DNA of 64,000 nucleotides from Verrucomicrobia bacterium ADurb.Bin006 (GCA_002071485.1 MWFF01000130.1:18862-82861); one strand, 5' to 3'. Positions 46,040 through 56,177 are shown, counted from the stretch's first letter. Numbers and translations are program-made. Notes: generated from the sequence alone by a model not told the origin.

Positions 46040-46669
46040 CTACAAAAGCTTGCCCTTCATGGCTTCGAGGGCGTTGAACACGAACTGGAAGGCGATGGCC
46101 ACCAGCAACAGGCCCATGATCCGCGTAATCAGGCGCAGAACGATCGGGCTGAGCCATTTGGCGCCATGGGCCGAGAGGCGGAGCGTGACATAGCTCACGC
46201 CAGCCACGGCCAGGATGCAGAAAAAGAGCGCGATCTGCTTGGCAATGCTGCTCCCGGCCTGGTTGTGCAGCAGGATCGCAGTCGTGATCGCCCCGGGGCC
46301 GGCCAACATCGGCACGGCCAGCGGCGCAATCGCGATATCCTGCTTCTCGGTGCCGGCGTCGGTCTCTTCCGACGTTTCATGGACGCGCGACCGCTGGGCC
46401 TTGAGCATGTCGAGGGCGACGAGCAACAGCACGATCGAGCCCGCCATCTGGAAGGCCGGCATCGTGATGCCCAGGAACCGGAAGATGTAGTTCCCGACCC
46501 AGGCGAACACGATCAGCATGCCCGCCGTCACCGCACACGCCAGGCCAGCTATCTTGATTCGCTGTGTGGGCGTGTCGGTGGGCGTCATCGCCAGAAACGC
46601 CGGCACCGCCGCGATCGGATCGACGATCACGAACAGCGAACTGAAGGCCAATAGGACAAACTCAATCAT
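46040..46669 (-). CDS. MarC-family membrane protein
   Basis: 209-aa integral membrane protein of the MarC/UPF0056 family, with about six helices. Family features include [16 protein letters not shown] near the N-terminus and [16 protein letters not shown] in the middle. MarC proteins were once linked to multiple antibiotic resistance, but the physiological role is uncertain. The ATG at 46669 overlaps the end of the ATP-grasp-like gene by eight bases, showing translational coupling. Confidence 0.9.
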   Translation of the reverse strand: MIEFVLLAFSSLFVIVDPIAAVPAFLAMTPTDTPTQRIKIAGLACAVTAGMLIVFAWVGNYIFRFLGITMPAFQMAGSIVLLLVALDMLKAQRSRVHETSEETDAGTEKQDIAIAPLAVPMLAGPGAITTAILLHNQAGSSIAKQIALFFCILAVAGVSYVTLRLSAHGAKWLSPIVLRLITRIMGLLLVAIAFQFVFNALEAMKGKLL

Positions 46670-48137
46670 CGTCCACACGACACGGGGCGAGGATCGCCTC
46701 CTGCATCCCGTGTATGATTTTCTTATCCGCCGGGCAGATGGTGGCCAGCACCCCGCCCAACCGCGCCCGCGCGGCCTCACCCTCGCCCGCAACGAAATAA
46801 TAGGGACATAGCCGCGCGCGTCCAGCCATAGGAATCGTCTGGCCGCGCTCGAAATCGAACCAGGTCGCAGCCACGGTTCTCGGTTTGTGATAGCGCTGCA
46901 GCACATAGGGAGAACGCGCGAAGCTCCGCAGCGCATGGTCGACCGCCGCGCCCCAATCGCCGGCCGACAAATCGCTGCCCAGAGCCACACTGCGGGCTCC
47001 CCAGGCCTGGTCGGAGTAGCCGGACACCTTGAGGACGAGATCGCGTTCGCGCTGCGACAGGCCCTTGAGCTGCCGCCAGTCGGTCAAATCGAGCCCCGGC
47101 AATGCGGCATGCGGCGGCAACGGCGCGGGGTCCATGACCCATGTCACGGGCACGCAGGCCAGCAGGCGCCGCACGAAACTCTCCCCCAACTCCTGCCGCC
47201 AGAATCCCCGCAGGTTCCTGTTCCACAACAATGCGAACAGCATCTTTTCCTCGAAGATCGGCTTGGGCGGCGGTGTGAGCCGGATGCGCCTGGCCGACGC
47301 CAACTCGAACAGGCGGCGGGCGGCCCGGACATTCTCGAGGTCGAACAACTCGAAGAACCGATACACCGCATCCCCCGACTGGACCCTATCGAACTCCGCA
47401 TCCCGCACTCGATACTCGGCCCTTTGCCCTCCGCACTCCCCGCTCTTCACTCCCCACTCTCCACTCTCGAGTTCCCCCGTCAGCCACTCCATCTCCGGAC
47501 GATAGGTAGCCGCTTCCTGAGAGACGACGATATGGACGCGTGGGGCGTCGCCGAAGATCGAGGTGAATCCATCGACCATGCCGCGCGGGCCGCCGAGAAT
47601 GCCGACGCTTCGAGCGAGTTCGCTCGAGATGCGCCCCCCACGGCCGCGGCCCTCGGCCGGGGCGCCTCCGGCCGCATCGAGATCCGGCCGGCCGCAGCCT
47701 CCGGCCCCCGCGCTCTCAAGCGCTGCATAGGTCCGGTTCAGCCACGCCGTAAGCCCGATGCCGCCCGGGACGGAGTCCAATTCCGTGATGACGAATCCTT
47801 CGTCTGTGAGCAGGATATCCGGCCGGATCACGCGAGGCAGATCGTTCTTGAACGACGGATGCCGTTGCCAGGCGATGAGTTCGGACGGCTTGCCGCGATC
47901 GAGCCATTCGGCCACCCACGCGGGCTGCTTGCCGGCCACGCTCTGTCGATAGAGCAGGTTCACCGCCCGATTGAACTGGAGCAAGACGCGACCCAGACGC
48001 TCGAGATCGGCCGCCAGCGCGCGATCGAGAGGAAACGACGCAGGCGCAATGCGCCATCGCAGCCCGGCGAACAATCCGCCCGGCGGCAGGGCGGCGCGGA
48101 CGGCGCGGGCTGTGCGCTCGGCGGACAGGGCCGACAT
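46662..48137 (-). CDS. ATP-grasp-like protein of unknown function
   Basis: 491-aa protein with features of a circularly permuted ATP-grasp fold: RPDILLTDEGFVITELDSVP, then LVLKVSGYSDQAWGARSVAL and APYVLQRY-like segment SPYVLQRYHKPRTVA. Similar order occurs in glutathionylspermidine-synthetase-like and related ligases, but the exact reaction is unknown. It contains an in-frame low-complexity insert (bases 47394-47475) encoding a Gly/Ser/Glu-rich stretch. ATG at 48137 is chosen because the upstream frame lacks conserved character. Its end overlaps marC by eight bases. Confidence 0.6.
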   Translation of the reverse strand: MSALSAERTARAVRAALPPGGLFAGLRWRIAPASFPLDRALAADLERLGRVLLQFNRAVNLLYRQSVAGKQPAWVAEWLDRGKPSELIAWQRHPSFKNDLPRVIRPDILLTDEGFVITELDSVPGGIGLTAWLNRTYAALESAGAGGCGRPDLDAAGGAPAEGRGRGGRISSELARSVGILGGPRGMVDGFTSIFGDAPRVHIVVSQEAATYRPEMEWLTGELESGEWGVKSGECGGQRAEYRVRDAEFDRVQSGDAVYRFFELFDLENVRAARRLFELASARRIRLTPPPKPIFEEKMLFALLWNRNLRGFWRQELGESFVRRLLACVPVTWVMDPAPLPPHAALPGLDLTDWRQLKGLSQRERDLVLKVSGYSDQAWGARSVALGSDLSAGDWGAAVDHALRSFARSPYVLQRYHKPRTVAATWFDFERGQTIPMAGRARLCPYYFVAGEGEAARARLGGVLATICPADKKIIHGMQEAILAPCRVDDD

Positions 48138-48387
48138 GGCTTCGCCCCCTGTCGTGACCTCATTGCGTTGAGGTCCGGGATCCGGGAAATCGGCTCGAAC
48201 CGCTTGGGCTTCGACATGGTTCTTGCTACGGATTTCTCCCATATCGACTCGAGTCTCGAGGTTCATACCCGCCGCTTTCGGGGACGGCAAAGGAAAAAAG
48301 CCAGCGGTCTGCCACTACCAGTTTTCAGTTTCGCAGTTGAATGAAAAGCCCCTGCGTGTCTGCGCCGACCTCTCATCCGCGTGGCTT

Positions 48388-50427
48388 TCAAGGATGGGGC
48401 GCCATCAACTGCTTGGTCAGCGTGTAGAGCCCGGTCACTGTGAAGGCTGTCAGGCGTTTGTCGAGTGCGGCCGCGCGGGCGAGTTCGCGGACGGTCAGGT
48501 CCTCGCTGGCAGACGGCGGGTCACCGAGGTCGATGCGATAGAGTTGGGAGGCTTGTCCCAGAGCGCGCACCGACAACCAGTCTCCCTCGAGATAGCCGAC
48601 CACGGGATCTCCGGACTGTTTCAAGTAGGCATGACCCGGATCGTCGGGAGGCAGACGCAAAAGGTTGCGTCCGAAAGCCTGATGCGGCTCGTCGATTCCC
48701 AAGATGCCCAGGATGGTCGGCAGAATGTCGAGTTGGCTGGCAATCACGCTGCGACGTTCCCCGGCGTCGCCGAGGATGGCAGGGCCGTAAAACAGGATTG
48801 GGATGTGCTCGTGGAGGAGGTTCAACGGGGTGAGCACCGGCGGCAGGCCGAACCCATGATCGCCGGTGAAAACAAACAGCGTGTCGGCAAACCACGGGGC
48901 GCGACCGGCCTGCTCCATGAACTCGCCGATGGCCCAGTCCGCATAGTGAATGCCGTTGAGCCGGGTGTTCTGTTGGCCGCCACCGGTGATAGGGGCCAGA
49001 CCGGGCACGGGCGGGAGATTGAAGGGCGCATGATTGGACAACGTGAGAATCACACCGAGAAACGGCCGGTCCGTTCGCGCCAGCGCGTCGAATTCCTGCC
49101 GCGCACGACTGAAGACGTCTTGGTCCGACACGCCCCAATCGGGGTCCACAAAGACGGGATTGACGTAGTCATGGCGTCCGATGAACTGTTCGACGCCATG
49201 GCTGCGGAAGAACCCCTCCTTATTATCCCACGCAAGCAGGCCGTTGTAGAGGAACAGCGTCGCGAATCCCTGACGGCGCAGCAATTGTGGCAAGGTGAGC
49301 ATCGGTTGATTGCCCTCGGGCTGCTTCATGAGGTTATCGCGCTCCGGCAAGTTGGGGAACGAACACAGGGTCGCCAGCACACCCTGCGCCGTGTGCGTGC
49401 TGACGGATAGTGCCTGCTCAAACAAGAGGCCCCGCCGGGCCAGGGCGTCGAAACGCGGGGTCGCGCCATAACGCCCGCCCGTCGCGCCACAGAAGCGTCC
49501 GCTGAAGCTTTCCATGATGATGACGACGACGTTCTTGGGCCGGCGAAGGACGACCGGGAGGCCGGTGGGCGGTGAGCGGCGCAAAAGGGGGTATGTGTCC
49601 GGCTCAATCAACTGCTCGCCGGGCAGGAGCACCATCTGGCGCGTGATGGCAATGGCCTCAGCGGGGTTCATGGCGCGAAGCCATCTCGAATCTTGGGCTG
49701 CCTTGCCACGATGCCGGAGCGTCGTGGTCAGCGCGTAGAGGCCGTTTTGCGCCATGGCGTTGGCATAGGCGTTTTGGGAAAACACCGCGTCGCCCCATCG
49801 CAGTGGGGTCGGCTGCAGACCGCCCCGCGTGGCGACCACCGTGCCGGCGGCCAGAGCCAGTGTCGCAAGCACCCGGCTGGCCAAACCGTCGAGGGTGGCC
49901 TGTGGAATCAACCACCGGCGCGTCCCAATGACAAAAGCCGCCGTGGCCGCAACGCACACCAACAGCCACCGCAGCACGGGATAACCATGCCAGACCATGC
50001 CCAGGATGGTCCGATCGTTTTCTGCGCCCATTCCAAAAAACTGGAACATGAGCGGCCCCAGGCGCATCTGGAACTCCTTGTAGTACTCGATCTCGGCGGC
50101 CAAGGTAAACAAGACGACGAACACAAGGCCCGTGAACAGCCCCAGCCGCAGGCGGTTTTCCCACCGACTTGGACGGGAACGCCAAAGGGACCACAGGGCG
50201 AACGGGGCCACCAGTTGCGCCGCCATCGAAAGGTCAAAACGCAATCCGTGAAGAAACGCTCCGACCAGCAGCGCCGGCGTGGCGTCGCTGCGGAATTGCC
50301 ATGTGGCGCCGACCAAAACTCCGCGAAACACCATGAACAGGGCCACCCATGCACCCCACAAGGCAAGCGGCCGGGCCAAATGCCCGAGGGTGGCTCTGCC
50401 CTGCCCCAATCCGAGGCGCCACTTCAT
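48388..50427 (-). CDS. LtaS-like membrane sulfatase (phosphoglycerol transferase family)
   Basis: 679-aa membrane enzyme with about five N-terminal helices and an extracellular alkaline-phosphatase-superfamily domain. The metal motifs are IMESFSG (305-310, Glu306), STHTAQG with candidate nucleophile Thr346, and later FVFTGDHGFG and LHEHIPILFYGP. This combination is that of LtaS/phosphoglycerol-transferase-like proteins, which act on envelope glycolipids or glycans; in Gram-negative bacteria related enzymes modify periplasmic glucans. It could also be a sulfatase, but no Cys/Ser sulfatase signature is present. Start ATG at 50427. Confidence 0.85.
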   Translation of the reverse strand: MKWRLGLGQGRATLGHLARPLALWGAWVALFMVFRGVLVGATWQFRSDATPALLVGAFLHGLRFDLSMAAQLVAPFALWSLWRSRPSRWENRLRLGLFTGLVFVVLFTLAAEIEYYKEFQMRLGPLMFQFFGMGAENDRTILGMVWHGYPVLRWLLVCVAATAAFVIGTRRWLIPQATLDGLASRVLATLALAAGTVVATRGGLQPTPLRWGDAVFSQNAYANAMAQNGLYALTTTLRHRGKAAQDSRWLRAMNPAEAIAITRQMVLLPGEQLIEPDTYPLLRRSPPTGLPVVLRRPKNVVVIIMESFSGRFCGATGGRYGATPRFDALARRGLLFEQALSVSTHTAQGVLATLCSFPNLPERDNLMKQPEGNQPMLTLPQLLRRQGFATLFLYNGLLAWDNKEGFFRSHGVEQFIGRHDYVNPVFVDPDWGVSDQDVFSRARQEFDALARTDRPFLGVILTLSNHAPFNLPPVPGLAPITGGGQQNTRLNGIHYADWAIGEFMEQAGRAPWFADTLFVFTGDHGFGLPPVLTPLNLLHEHIPILFYGPAILGDAGERRSVIASQLDILPTILGILGIDEPHQAFGRNLLRLPPDDPGHAYLKQSGDPVVGYLEGDWLSVRALGQASQLYRIDLGDPPSASEDLTVRELARAAALDKRLTAFTVTGLYTLTKQLMAPHP

Positions 50428-51081
50428 TCGAGCACCTCGCCAATCACGGCCAAGGCCCGAAGCCGCGTGCGGTGCTGCTCCCCAAGGAACTTCAGTATCA
50501 TTGATTTGCCTTTCAATCCTGTATCATCAGTCGGTTCGCCAGTGCATCACGCTTTAAACCGAAAGACAATATCGCATCGGCCAGGCGGTCACGTTCGCCA
50601 AGCTGATTGACCTCGATACGCTGCTCATGTTCACGGGCAAGCTCGTCAACGCCCCCACCACGCCCAAAGGCGAGGAGCGCGGCTGTCACACGGAATTGGT
50701 TGCCCAGGTCAGCGACGCCGATAAGCTGCTGGACAACTGAGGCGGCGGACGCGGTTGCTCCTCGGTCAGAGACCGCTGCGGGTATGCTCCCTCGTCGCGT
50801 CTCGCCAGAGAGCCAAATCCCCTCGAGCAAAACCGGAATTAATTTTTGCACAGCCCCTAAGCGGAAGCGACAGCGTGAGCAAGCATTGGCTCTCTTGCGT
50901 CAACGCGACGCCATGACGACTTGATTACAGGCTGCGCCTACAAGACGCAGTCGCCGACAAAACGCTTGAACGGCGTCGTCCGATGGCTACTCTCGGGCAC
51001 CAAGCTTCAGCGAGACTCTTCAGACCGTTCCGGGGTTTCGGCTGAACCGAAGAAGCAAAACACTAAAGATCGAACACCCTT
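50428..51081. other. Gap with coding-like scraps
   Basis: 654 bases between the divergently oriented sulfatase and oxidoreductase genes. It holds the coding-like scrap at 50558-50740 and another short scrap ending near 50925 (QREQALALLRQRDAMTT). No complete gene is supported. Confidence 0.5.
50558..50740 (+). pseudogene. Short coding remnant
   Basis: A 60-codon open stretch with protein-like composition (YRIGQAVTFAKLIDLDTLLM and CHTELVAQVSDADKLLDN) begins right after a stop codon, with the first ATG only at 50627, and ends in TGA. It looks like the C-terminal end of a larger protein whose front has been lost. Family not recognised. The opposite strand of the same region also has a 112-codon frame, so even the coding status is uncertain. 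Confidence 0.3.
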
Positions 51082-52269
51082 ATGCCCAGACCTCTCAATG
51101 TCGGTTTGGTGGGCGGCGGCCGTGGCGCCTTCATCGCCCAACCCCATCAGAAAGCCATCCACTTCGACGGCACGCGTCGGGTCGTTGCCGGCGCCTTGTT
51201 TCCCGACTCGAAGATTGCGCTCGAAGAAGCGGCGAAATGGCCGTACCCGATCACGGGATACGGTTCGTACGACGAAATGATCGGGGCGCAGAAGACGCTT
51301 CCTGAAGACCAGAAGCTCGATTACATCCTCATTGTCACGCCCAACCACGTCCATTTCGATCCGGCCATGAAGGCCATCAAGGCCGGCATTCCGGTCTTCT
51401 GCGAAAAGCCTTTGACTGTCAACCTCAAAGAGGCGAATGCGCTGGTCAGAGCGGTCCGAGCCAGGAACATCCCCTTCGGCGTCGCCCACACGTATTTGGG
51501 GCACTGGACCAGCCGGCTCTCCCGCTACATTGTGCGCGCCGGGCTCCTGGGGGAGGTGCGCTGGGTCGATTCCTACTACCTTCAAGGCTGGCTGGCGACG
51601 AAGGTCGAGGCCACCGGCGCGCAGGGCGCGGTGTGGCGGACCAACCCGAAGACGGCCGGCGGGTCGGGTTGCGGCGGTGATATCGGCACACACGCCCTCA
51701 TGCAACTTCGGTATGTCACCGGGCTCGAGGTGGCGCAGGTCTCCGCACAGTTGGAGACGTTTGTCGAGGGCCGTCTGCTGGACGATCACTTCACGATTTA
51801 CTGCAAGCTGAGCAACGGCAGCAAAGCCCTGGTGCGGGCGACCCAGATTGCCATCGGCCACAAGAACGACCTCGGAATCGAGATCAACGGCACCAAAGGC
51901 ACCCTCCGGTGGCGTCAGGAAGACCCCGAATGCCTGACCATTCACCTCTCTAACCAGCCGGATCGCGTTTACTGGCGCGGAGCGGTCACCCCGGGCGACG
52001 GGTTCCTGCCCAAGGACGTCCCTGCCAGCCTCATGGCGGAGCCGACGATTCCATCGGGCCACCCGGAGGCGTTCCACGATGCATTCGCCCGGCTCCACCG
52101 GTGTTTCGAGGAAGACGTGCGCAAGTATCAGGCGGGCGCAGCGTTCAAGTGCGACGGCGCCAAGTACGCCAACATCGAGGATGGCTGGACGGGAATCGCC
52201 TTCATCGACGCGTGCGTGAAGAGCAGCAAGAAGAAGGGCGCCTGGACCACGATGCCCAAACCGATCTGA
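51082..52269 (+). CDS. Gfo/Idh/MocA-family oxidoreductase
   Basis: 395-aa oxidoreductase without an export signal. Rossmann motif LNVGLVGGGRGAFIAQPH; the active-site loop is IPVFCEKPLTVNLKEANALV; DIGTHALMQLRYVTGLE is conserved in the sheet domain. The predicted products are oxidised sugars or cyclitols, but the substrate is not identifiable. The gene lacks an obvious ribosome-binding site and is followed by a strong intrinsic terminator at 52294-52323. Confidence 0.87.
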   Translation: MPRPLNVGLVGGGRGAFIAQPHQKAIHFDGTRRVVAGALFPDSKIALEEAAKWPYPITGYGSYDEMIGAQKTLPEDQKLDYILIVTPNHVHFDPAMKAIKAGIPVFCEKPLTVNLKEANALVRAVRARNIPFGVAHTYLGHWTSRLSRYIVRAGLLGEVRWVDSYYLQGWLATKVEATGAQGAVWRTNPKTAGGSGCGGDIGTHALMQLRYVTGLEVAQVSAQLETFVEGRLLDDHFTIYCKLSNGSKALVRATQIAIGHKNDLGIEINGTKGTLRWRQEDPECLTIHLSNQPDRVYWRGAVTPGDGFLPKDVPASLMAEPTIPSGHPEAFHDAFARLHRCFEEDVRKYQAGAAFKCDGAKYANIEDGWTGIAFIDACVKSSKKKGAWTTMPKPI

Positions 52270-52293
52270 TTCGCACCCTTGCCAAGAGACACC

Positions 52294-52323
52294 AAGACGG
52301 CGCATTGCGCGCCGTCTTTTTTT
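52294..52323 (+). terminator. Intrinsic terminator
   Basis: Perfect stem GACGGCGC / GCGCCGTC (52296-52303 with 52309-52316) with a five-base loop, extended by AA/TT pairs and followed by a run of seven T (52317-52323). It closes the preceding oxidoreductase gene and probably protects the convergent phosphoesterase gene. Confidence 0.93.
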
Positions 52324-52360
52324 GTATCCGTCCGCAAATGCAGCGGGACGCAGCCCGGTC

Positions 52361-53083
52361 TCAACGCCCCTCGCTCAGGCGATCCGCCAACCGCCGGGGC
52401 AGACCGGCCGCGCGGATTTTCTCCTGCGTCTTGGCCATGTCGTATTCCAACCGACGCAACTCGATGCTCCCCTCGGCCATGTCGTAAATCACGTAGGTCG
52501 CTCGGGGAACTCCGTCGCGCGACTGGCCGACACTGCCGACGTTCACGAAGTACTTCTTGCCGGGCTCGATCCGGAACTTGGAGTAAGTGCCTCCCCGGAC
52601 CACGCTATCCCGGATGAACGCGATGGGGACGTGCGTGTGGCCGAAGAAACAGAGGGCTGTGTTCTGGTAGGTGAAGCTGGCGGCGGCGGCGAGCTTGTCG
52701 AAGACATACCCCCAGCGCTGGGGCCCGTCGAGAGTGGCGTGGACGATGGAGAAACTTGCGACGAGCCGCATATATTTGAGATCGCGCAACCACTTGCGGT
52801 CATTCTCCGTCAATTGGTTGCGTGTCCACTCGACCGCCTGGGCCGCGTGGGGATTGAAGCCGGTGAGAGCCTCGTCCATCGAACAATACTCGTCGTGATT
52901 GCCCTTGATGCAGGGCATCCCCATGCCGCGGATGATATCCAAGCACTGTTTGGGGTTGGCACAGTAGCCCACCACGTCGCCCAGACACGCATAATGCGTC
53001 GCCTGCTGCTCTTTAGCGTCCGCCAGAACAACCTCCAATGCCTCCAAATTGGCGTGGATGTCTGCTAAAATCGCAAACTTCAT
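52361..53083 (-). CDS. Metallophosphoesterase (YfcE/MJ0936-like)
   Basis: 240-aa calcineurin-like phosphoesterase with the metal motifs ADIHAN (Asp8, His10), GDVVGY, GNHDEY and GHTHVP in the usual order. The family includes phosphodiesterases of unclear substrate. ATG at 53083 is chosen over the TTG before it, because a GGAG ribosome-binding site stands about six bases upstream of it. It follows the acylphosphatase gene on the same strand with a gap of 18 bases. Confidence 0.9.
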   Translation of the reverse strand: MKFAILADIHANLEALEVVLADAKEQQATHYACLGDVVGYCANPKQCLDIIRGMGMPCIKGNHDEYCSMDEALTGFNPHAAQAVEWTRNQLTENDRKWLRDLKYMRLVASFSIVHATLDGPQRWGYVFDKLAAAASFTYQNTALCFFGHTHVPIAFIRDSVVRGGTYSKFRIEPGKKYFVNVGSVGQSRDGVPRATYVIYDMAEGSIELRRLEYDMAKTQEKIRAAGLPRRLADRLSEGR

Positions 53084-53101
53084 CAAATACTCCGAACTCC
53101 G

Positions 53102-53383
53102 TCATTCATTGCTTATCACAAAGCCGCGCAGGTTTCCCTCCGCCCGCTCCCAAACCACCTCTTCATTTCGTATCAGGCCGCTCAGGCCCGAGTCCAAGAT
53201 GCCCCGGCGAAACGCATCGAGTTCGTCTCGAGCGCCTTCAGCCACCAATTCCACCCGTCCATCTAACAAGTTACGAACCAAGCCTGAGACCTCGTAGCCC
53301 TGAGCGACGGACCTGACGCTGTAACGGAACCCGACGCCCTGCACGTGCCCCGTATACCAAATATGAAGCCGGCACCGATTCAT
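53102..53383 (-). CDS. acyP: Acylphosphatase
   Basis: 93-aa enzyme that hydrolyses acyl phosphates. The catalytic residues are Arg20 in GHVQGVGFR and Asn38 in VRNLLDGRVE, both in place, and length matches the family. It lies immediately upstream of the phosphoesterase gene and may be co-transcribed with it. Confidence 0.95.
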   Translation of the reverse strand: MNRCRLHIWYTGHVQGVGFRYSVRSVAQGYEVSGLVRNLLDGRVELVAEGARDELDAFRRGILDSGLSGLIRNEEVVWERAEGNLRGFVISNE

Positions 53384-53567
53384 ATTCCGACACCCTCAAT
53401 GCCCATCGCGACGATCGGCGGCCCGTTGCGGCAAAGGACCGGGCCAGGCCCGAACGCCCGATTCGGGCATCGCGCCACAACGCATAGCAGGATGAAGCCA
53501 CAACCCACGCCAGCGCTGCAACGATTTTGTGGAATTTCCCGACGGGCTGCATTATTCCTATCGCCCA

Positions 53568-56177
53568 ATGCGCGCCACGGTCCACAACTCGAGATCAGGA
53601 TCTCGATCCGATTCGCCGCCTCGAGCACCGTCCGGTCGAGGCGTTTCATGGCTGCTCGTCACCCTGGGCTGTCTTCTGGCGGTGTTAGGATTCCTGTTCG
53701 CCGGCAGCTTCAGCCCAGAGAAGATACTCTTCTCGAGCGACGGACCGCTCGGAGGGACGAGTTCGGAAGCCATGTCCATGCCCGGGGGCTTCCGTTGCAT
53801 CTGGCGGGATTTGAACTGGGTGGGGAGTTGGGGCGGGAATATGCCTCCGAACGTCAGCTACCTCTGGTTCTGGCTGCTGGGGCCGCTCGGGTTCGCCAAG
53901 TTTTACGCCCCTCTCAGCGTGTTGACGGTTGGCTTGAGCGTATGGGTGTTGTTCCGCCAGTTGCGGTTCAAGCCCTGGATCGGTCTTTTGGGCGCCCTGG
54001 CCGCGGCGCTGAACACGGATTTCTTCTCCTATGCCTGCTGGGGGCTGGGAACCCTCACCATCTGCATGGCGTGGATTTTCGTCGCCCTCGCGGCCCTTGC
54101 CAGGTCGACTCCCAGCTCCGATTGGCTGAAGGCTGCTGTCGGCGGATTCGCCGTTGGGATGGCGATCCTGGAAGGGGTCGATTCGGGCGCCATTCTCAGT
54201 CTCTATGTTGCCGCGTTCGTTCTCTTCCAGGCCGTGCATGGCGACCCGTCCAACTGGCGGGCCTGGGTTCACGGCATTGGGCGTATCGGGGTGGTCGCCG
54301 TGTGCGCCGCGGTGGTCGCCTTCGCGGCGTTGAGCATGCTGGTGTCGACGCAGATCAAGGGTGTGGTCGGAATGGAGCAGGACACCCGCACCAAGGCGCA
54401 GCGATGGTACGACGCCACTCAGTGGAGTCTGCCGAAAGTCGAGACGCTTCGGGCGGTTGTTCCGGGCCTCTTCGGCTATCGCCTCGACACGCCAGGAGGC
54501 GGGAACTACTGGGGACGCGTCGGGGAGCGACCGGGTGTTCTGGCACGGCACTCGGGTTCGGGCTTTTACGCGGGTGTGGTCGTCGTCTTGCTGGCGCTCT
54601 GGGGGGCGGCCAATGCGGGACGCGGCAACGCCGGCCCCTTCGCTTCCGAAGAGCGGAAGTGGATCTGGTTTTGGACAGGCGCTGCGTGTCTCTCGATCGC
54701 GTTCGCCTGGGGCAAGCATGCGCCCTTCTATCAAGCCCTGTACGCCCTTCCGTATTTCTCGACCATTCGCAATCCGATCAAGTTCCTGCATCCATTCAGC
54801 CTGAGCCTCGTCATCCTCTCGGGATACGGACTCGAGGCGCTGGCCCGGCTCTACCTTGCGAAAACCGCGGCGGCCGCCAGATCCGCAAGCGTCCCTCTCA
54901 AGGCCTGGTGGCTGCAAGCGCGCGGCTTCGAGCGCAAGTGGGGCTTCTTTTCGGCCGTGGCGCTCGGGTCGGCTTTGCTGGGCTGGCTGCTATACTTCGC
55001 CTCGCGCAACGACCTCGAGAATCACCTGCGCACGGCGATTTCGCCCGATCTGGCGCCCGCAATTGCCGGGTTCAGCTTGACGGAGGTGGGTTGGTCTGTG
55101 CTGTTCCTGGCGCTGACCCTGCTGGTGTTCATTCTGATCATGAGCGGCGCGCTGAGCGGCTCGCGCGCGTCCTGGGGCGCCGTCGCTTTGGGGGCGGTCA
55201 TGCTGGCGGATCTGGTTCGAGCCAACACACCTTGGGTCTACTACTGGAATTACCGGGAAAGGTACGCCACAAACGCGATCATCGATTTCTTGCGCGCCCG
55301 GCCTTACGAGCAGCGGGTGGCGATGCCGCCCCTGCAACTCGGTGAGGCGTACGCTCTTCTGCAGCAGATCTATCACGCCGAATGGCTCCAGCATCAGTTC
55401 CAATACTACAACGTTCAGTCGCTCGATGTGATCCAGGAACCGCGCACCTCGATCGAGAACGCCAGGTACCGCGGCGCCTTCGCCGCGCAGCACGAGGCCG
55501 GACTGCTCCGGCAATGGCAACTCACCAACACCCGTTACCTCTTCGGCGTCATGGGCGGCATGGCCGATTTCCTCAATCAAAGGCTCGATCCGACCCAGCA
55601 ACGATTTCGGGTGCATGTCCCGTTCGCCCTGGTCCAGGAGCGGGAGGGGAAACCCATTCTGATGCAGACCAACACAACCGGGCCATTCGCCCTCATCGAG
55701 TTCACGGGCGCGCTGCCGCGCGGCAAGCTCTATTCACAATGGCAGGTCAACACGAACGACGATGAGGTGCTGCGCACGCTGACGAATCCCGGATTCGACC
55801 CCGCCGAGAGCGTGGTGATCAGCGAGCCGGCCATCGGGCTGCCGGCCTCGGGGTCGACAAACAGCGCTCCCGGAACTGCCGAGGTGCTCGGCTACGCCCC
55901 GAAGAGGATCCGTCTCAAGACCCATGCGGCCATTCCAAGTGTGCTTCTCTGGAATGACAAGTACGATCCCCATTGGTCCGTTTCGGTCGATGGCCAGCCG
56001 CAGCCTCTGCTCCGCTGCAACTATCTGATGCGCGGCGTCTGCGTCCCAAATGGGGAACACGAGATCGAGTTCCGCTTCGACGTGCCCTCTCGTCCTTTGT
56101 GGATCAGCCTGGCGGCAATCGCTGTCGGCTTGGCCCTTTCCGGATTCCTTTTCTGTCAGCGGCTGGAAGCGGACTGA
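53568..56177 (+). CDS. YfhO-like multi-pass membrane protein
   Basis: 869-aa membrane protein with a dozen or so predicted helices and a large soluble C-terminal domain. The layout, with membrane half and a late VLLWNDKYDPHWSVSVDGQP segment, followed by the CNYLMRGVCVPNGEHEIEFR ending, matches YfhO/bacterial membrane protein family members, which are linked to glycosyltransfer onto lipids. The ATG at 53568 is used; an upstream in-frame start at 53529 gives 13 more residues. Family function is not firmly known; a glycosyltransferase role is suspected. Confidence 0.75.
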   Translation: MRATVHNSRSGSRSDSPPRAPSGRGVSWLLVTLGCLLAVLGFLFAGSFSPEKILFSSDGPLGGTSSEAMSMPGGFRCIWRDLNWVGSWGGNMPPNVSYLWFWLLGPLGFAKFYAPLSVLTVGLSVWVLFRQLRFKPWIGLLGALAAALNTDFFSYACWGLGTLTICMAWIFVALAALARSTPSSDWLKAAVGGFAVGMAILEGVDSGAILSLYVAAFVLFQAVHGDPSNWRAWVHGIGRIGVVAVCAAVVAFAALSMLVSTQIKGVVGMEQDTRTKAQRWYDATQWSLPKVETLRAVVPGLFGYRLDTPGGGNYWGRVGERPGVLARHSGSGFYAGVVVVLLALWGAANAGRGNAGPFASEERKWIWFWTGAACLSIAFAWGKHAPFYQALYALPYFSTIRNPIKFLHPFSLSLVILSGYGLEALARLYLAKTAAAARSASVPLKAWWLQARGFERKWGFFSAVALGSALLGWLLYFASRNDLENHLRTAISPDLAPAIAGFSLTEVGWSVLFLALTLLVFILIMSGALSGSRASWGAVALGAVMLADLVRANTPWVYYWNYRERYATNAIIDFLRARPYEQRVAMPPLQLGEAYALLQQIYHAEWLQHQFQYYNVQSLDVIQEPRTSIENARYRGAFAAQHEAGLLRQWQLTNTRYLFGVMGGMADFLNQRLDPTQQRFRVHVPFALVQEREGKPILMQTNTTGPFALIEFTGALPRGKLYSQWQVNTNDDEVLRTLTNPGFDPAESVVISEPAIGLPASGSTNSAPGTAEVLGYAPKRIRLKTHAAIPSVLLWNDKYDPHWSVSVDGQPQPLLRCNYLMRGVCVPNGEHEIEFRFDVPSRPLWISLAAIAVGLALSGFLFCQRLEAD

